From contig NZ_JAEHGE010000001.1 of NCBI RefSeq assembly GCF_016097415.1, positions 3,087,157 to 3,151,156 on the forward strand: a stretch of 64,000 bases of DNA. Direction: 5' to 3'. The notes under the pieces were generated by a model. That model had not been told where the DNA came from. It saw nothing but the letters and a program-made list of their open reading frames with translations, and searched no databases. This document shows, one piece after another, positions 61,499 through 64,000 of the stretch (positions are counted from its first letter, which is position 1; every line of letters begins with the position of its first letter). A program made the translations under genes and the position numbers. This stretch comes from a sulfur-oxidizing endosymbiont of Gigantopelta aegis (GTDB lineage: Bacteria > Pseudomonadota > Gammaproteobacteria > GRL18).

Positions 61499-61732
61499 GA
61501 TTCTTTAACTATACTCATAAAATTCATGGCTAACAAGTTTTTTATGAAACATGTTATCGACAAAATAGCTTCTTTAATCGGGTAGCCCGTGGACATGTGG
61601 AATATGAGGATAAGACTCATAACAAATATCCCCATTAGGGGGCCAATGGAAGCCCCCCAAAAAAAAATGACAAGCTTAGAGTTCTCACCAAGAACGATCA
61701 GTTCCAACTTCTGAAAAACTGCATTGCTCACA
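61499..61732. other. Unassigned stretch with GC-rich hairpin
   Basis: GGGGGCC-aatggaa-GCCCCCC lies at about 61637-61659, followed by nine A's. Open frames here have no recognisable similarity. The sequence is sandwiched between the cut ATPase and an IS3 fragment. Confidence 0.4.
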
Positions 61733-62326
<594 letters not shown>

Positions 62327-62355
<29 letters not shown>

Positions 62356-62866
62356 GCTCATAAATTTGATTATCTAAATCCTCATCATCCTCAAATTCAA
62401 ACGTAAGCTCATACTCCCAACCCTTTTTATCTAATTTTTTTGCGTTATAGTTTGAGAGGCAGTAGTCTTCAATATGCCTTCGTGACTTACCTTTTTTCCC
62501 CCGAACAAACTTGCTGTTATTTTCAACGCATAACCAGAGTATTATTTTTGTGGTTTTTATTTGCGGTGGTGAACTGAACTGTTTAACTGCATTCAACGCT
62601 CGGTAGATTGTTGCTTCTCCTAAGCTAAATTCTTTTGCCAATTGACCAATAGTGGTTCCTGAGAGTCGCCTTGAGTAAATTTCGTGTTTTTTGGTTTCAG
62701 TTAATTTCACAGGCCTGCCAAACTTAACACCATTCTCATGAGCTTTAGCAATTCCTTCAGCCTGTCGTTCGGTGCGTAGATCATTTTCAAACTCAGCAAT
62801 TGAGGCGAACATATTAAACATAAGTCGGCCCGTGGAACTGACTCGGGCGTACCCAATTCTTGGCAT
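62327..62866 (-). pseudogene. Serine recombinase (resolvase/invertase) with internal deletion and fused tail
   Basis: MPRIGYARVSS is the start of the resolvase catalytic domain with its nucleophilic Ser. It jumps directly to TGRLMFNMFASIAEFENDL, skipping about 80 residues that include the catalytic arginines. The DNA-binding helix-turn-helix (IGQLAKEFSLGEATIYRAL) remains. An extra C-terminal region follows (KIILWLCVENNSKFVRGKKGK, EDYCLSNYNAKKLDKKGWEYELTFEFED) that resolvases lack and that I cannot name. The last residues (SQTAREL) are IS3 orfA sequence. Confidence 0.78.
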
Positions 62867-62917
62867 TTTCTATCATATCTCTTAAAAGGTTTTGATTGAG
62901 CACTTATGATAGTCGTT

Positions 62918-62956
62918 TTGACTTGATTGGCATGATTCGATTACAATGAGCGAATC
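62918..62956 (+). promoter_or_regulatory. Promoter and operator-like inverted repeat of the toxin-antitoxin pair
   Basis: TTGACT (62918-62923), 18 bp, TACAAT (62942-62947) form a good sigma-70 promoter. The inverted repeat GATTCG (62934) and CGAATC (to 62956) flanks the -10. Phd-type antitoxins usually repress their own promoter at such repeats. Confidence 0.7.
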
Positions 62957-62980
62957 GAACGATATGGTGAGGATACAAAA

Positions 62981-63241
62981 ATGGATGCTCTTTCTGCCAA
63001 TGAAGCCAAAACACAATTTGGCGATCTATTGTTAAAAGCACAGCGTGCACCGGTGCAGATCAACAAAAATGGAAAACCCGTTGTTGTTGTCATGTCGATG
63101 GATGAATACGAAAATATTGAAGCACTCAAACTTCGGTATTTACAATCAAGAGCAGCTCAGGCCAAAGTGGATATTGAAGCAGGCAACCTCACCAATGGAG
63201 ATGTTTTTTTTGATGCTTTAGAAAAAGGTCAATTTGATTAG
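62981..63241 (+). CDS. Phd/YefM-family antitoxin
   Basis: 86 residues with the Phd N-terminal DNA-binding fold: LSANEAKTQFGDLLLKAQRAPVQINKNGKPVVVVMSMDEYE. The C-terminal helical part (about 55-86) would wrap and inhibit the toxin. GTGAGGAT lies upstream of the ATG. Its TAG stop overlaps the GTG start of the toxin by one base, so the two are coupled. Confidence 0.92.
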   Translation: MDALSANEAKTQFGDLLLKAQRAPVQINKNGKPVVVVMSMDEYENIEALKLRYLQSRAAQAKVDIEAGNLTNGDVFFDALEKGQFD

Positions 63242-63549
63242 TGACTCACTTTCGTTTAATACCTGATGCCGAATCAGATCTCATAGAAATACGTCGTTTT
63301 ACCATACAGCAATGGGACAATACACAATCAAACAAATACCTATCAGAACTTCGACAAATCTTATGTTTATTGGCCGAAACACCCTCTATGGGTAAGTCAA
63401 GGACAGATATTGGAGTGGGTGTACTGAGTTTTCCCTATGTGAGCCATGTTATTTATTATGTGCTGCATGAGCAAGAGCTGATTGTCTTTGGTGTATTGCA
63501 TAAACGAATGGTTCCACTGAACCACCTGGAAGATCGAGATGTTTTTTAA
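63241..63549 (+). CDS. ParE/RelE-family toxin
   Basis: 102 residues of the plasmid-stabilisation fold: FRLIPDAESDLIEIRRFTIQQWDN, LAETPSMGKSRTDIG, LSFPYVSHVIYYVLHEQELIVFGVLHKRM. The pattern is closest to ParE (gyrase-targeting) toxins; RelE-type catalytic residues are not evident. The start is GTG at 63241. It is apparently intact, unlike most nearby genes. Confidence 0.92.
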   Translation: MTHFRLIPDAESDLIEIRRFTIQQWDNTQSNKYLSELRQILCLLAETPSMGKSRTDIGVGVLSFPYVSHVIYYVLHEQELIVFGVLHKRMVPLNHLEDRDVF

Positions 63550-63686
63550 TTATGTTACGGTGTAACTTATTGTGCTTTGCATATTTTGGAACTAAGCAAT
63601 AGAATAGAAGCATTCAGTCATATTGCATGGAGCAATAAAAACTGAGCTTTAAATGGAATTCAATACAAGACAAGACAGGAGTCAGT

Positions 63687-63965
63687 ATACCTAAAGCCGC
63701 TCGTGTAGGTGATCCCCTTGCACCCCATGGATGCGGTAATTGTTCACCTCATGGCCGTACTATTGCATCAGGTTCCAGTACCGTTTTTATTAATGGTGTT
63801 CCTGCTACCAGACTGGGTGATGCTATCAGTTGCGGTGGTGTCATTATTGCGGGTTCAGGTGATGTCATCATTGGTGATGGTGGAGGTTCTGGTTCTTCAG
63901 GCGGTGCAAGTTTTTTTGATACCGCAGTTACGATGATGTCAGCAATGACATTCAGTTTATCATGA
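63687..63965 (+). CDS. PAAR-domain protein with ATA in place of a start codon
   Basis: From 63687 the frame reads (I)PKAARVGDPLAPHGCGNCSPHGRTIASGS, VFINGVPATRLGDAISCGG and DVIIGDGG, the PAAR domain that caps the VgrG spike of type VI systems, followed by a short Gly/Ser tail to FSLS (92 residues). PAAR proteins start at exactly this PKAAR position with Met, and AGGAG lies 6 bp upstream, but the codon is ATA. No in-frame ATG, GTG or TTG lies between it and the upstream stop. It may be silent or use a weak non-standard start. Confidence 0.8.
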   Translation: MPKAARVGDPLAPHGCGNCSPHGRTIASGSSTVFINGVPATRLGDAISCGGVIIAGSGDVIIGDGGGSGSSGGASFFDTAVTMMSAMTFSLS

Positions 63966-63973
63966 ATGCCTAT

Positions 63974-64000
63974 ATCCTAAAATAATCAGTTGAATCGTAG
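63974..64000 (+). repeat. Left arm of a second MITE-like element
   Basis: CCTAAAATAATCAGTTGAATCGTAG (63976-64000) is identical to 18808-18832, the start of the 180-bp inverted-repeat element before icd. The rest is outside the window. Confidence 0.8.

Noticed and set aside
61637..61668. GC-rich hairpin beside nine A's as a terminator
   Set aside because: On neither strand does a T-run follow the stem in the correct direction for a nearby gene end.
61477..61731. 84-residue hydrophobic reverse-strand ORF
   Set aside because: It has no recognisable similarity, runs across a GC-rich hairpin and overlaps the ATPase start, so it is probably chance.

Overview
The window is about 64 kb from a moderately AT-rich gammaproteobacterium. 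Full-length housekeeping genes typical of that class (yheS, amiC, tsaE, queG, nadA, pgi, ribE, monomeric icd) support this. A SoeA-like molybdopterin oxidoreductase, a double rhodanese and a bufferin operon make a sulfur oxidiser plausible, but that is inference. The chromosome carries a heavy load of insertion sequences.

Layout. Positions 1-24,400 are a mostly ordinary chromosomal core: a cut soeA-like gene, tcdA, an AsmA-family gene, yheS (with an IS just upstream), a double rhodanese, amiC-tsaE divergent from queG, a PfkB kinase, an SCP2-like gene, nadA, the bufA2-bufB-bufC operon, a HIT-superfamily protein, a zinc-ribbon pair, tRNA-Ala and tRNA-Glu, icd, an S1C protease, pgi and a second identical tRNA-Glu. 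Several long palindromic intergenic elements lie here. Positions 24,400-30,300 hold a c-di-GMP-type gene (DUF3391 part of an HD-GYP protein) and a sensor histidine kinase, both broken by insertion sequences and small indels, followed by a PhnD-like binding protein and ribE.

Positions 31,800-48,530 are a type VI secretion operon read leftward: tssK (5' end lost), tssL, tssM, tagF, a PP2C phosphatase and a PpkA-like kinase whose C-terminus is an FGE-sulfatase (SUMF1) domain. Three IS3-family copies (one nested in another), one IS3 fragment and one IS30-family element lie in or beside these genes. Target-site duplications let the original genes be reconstructed. A PAAR gene with an ATA where the start codon should be lies at the right edge.

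Positions 48,530-64,000 are an accessory junkyard: a small secreted protein, a Wzz fragment, three damaged IS66-family elements, Uma2 genes, a tandem array of Rpn-type PD-(D/E)XK nuclease genes with variable EEGR tails, a truncated AAA ATPase, a deleted serine recombinase and an intact-looking Phd/ParE toxin-antitoxin pair. One IS3-family element occurs nine or more times, whole or in pieces, and is the main source of disruption. Many breaks are one-base changes in homopolymers, in both IS copies and single-copy genes. The sequence alone cannot tell whether these are real decay or sequencing/polishing errors.
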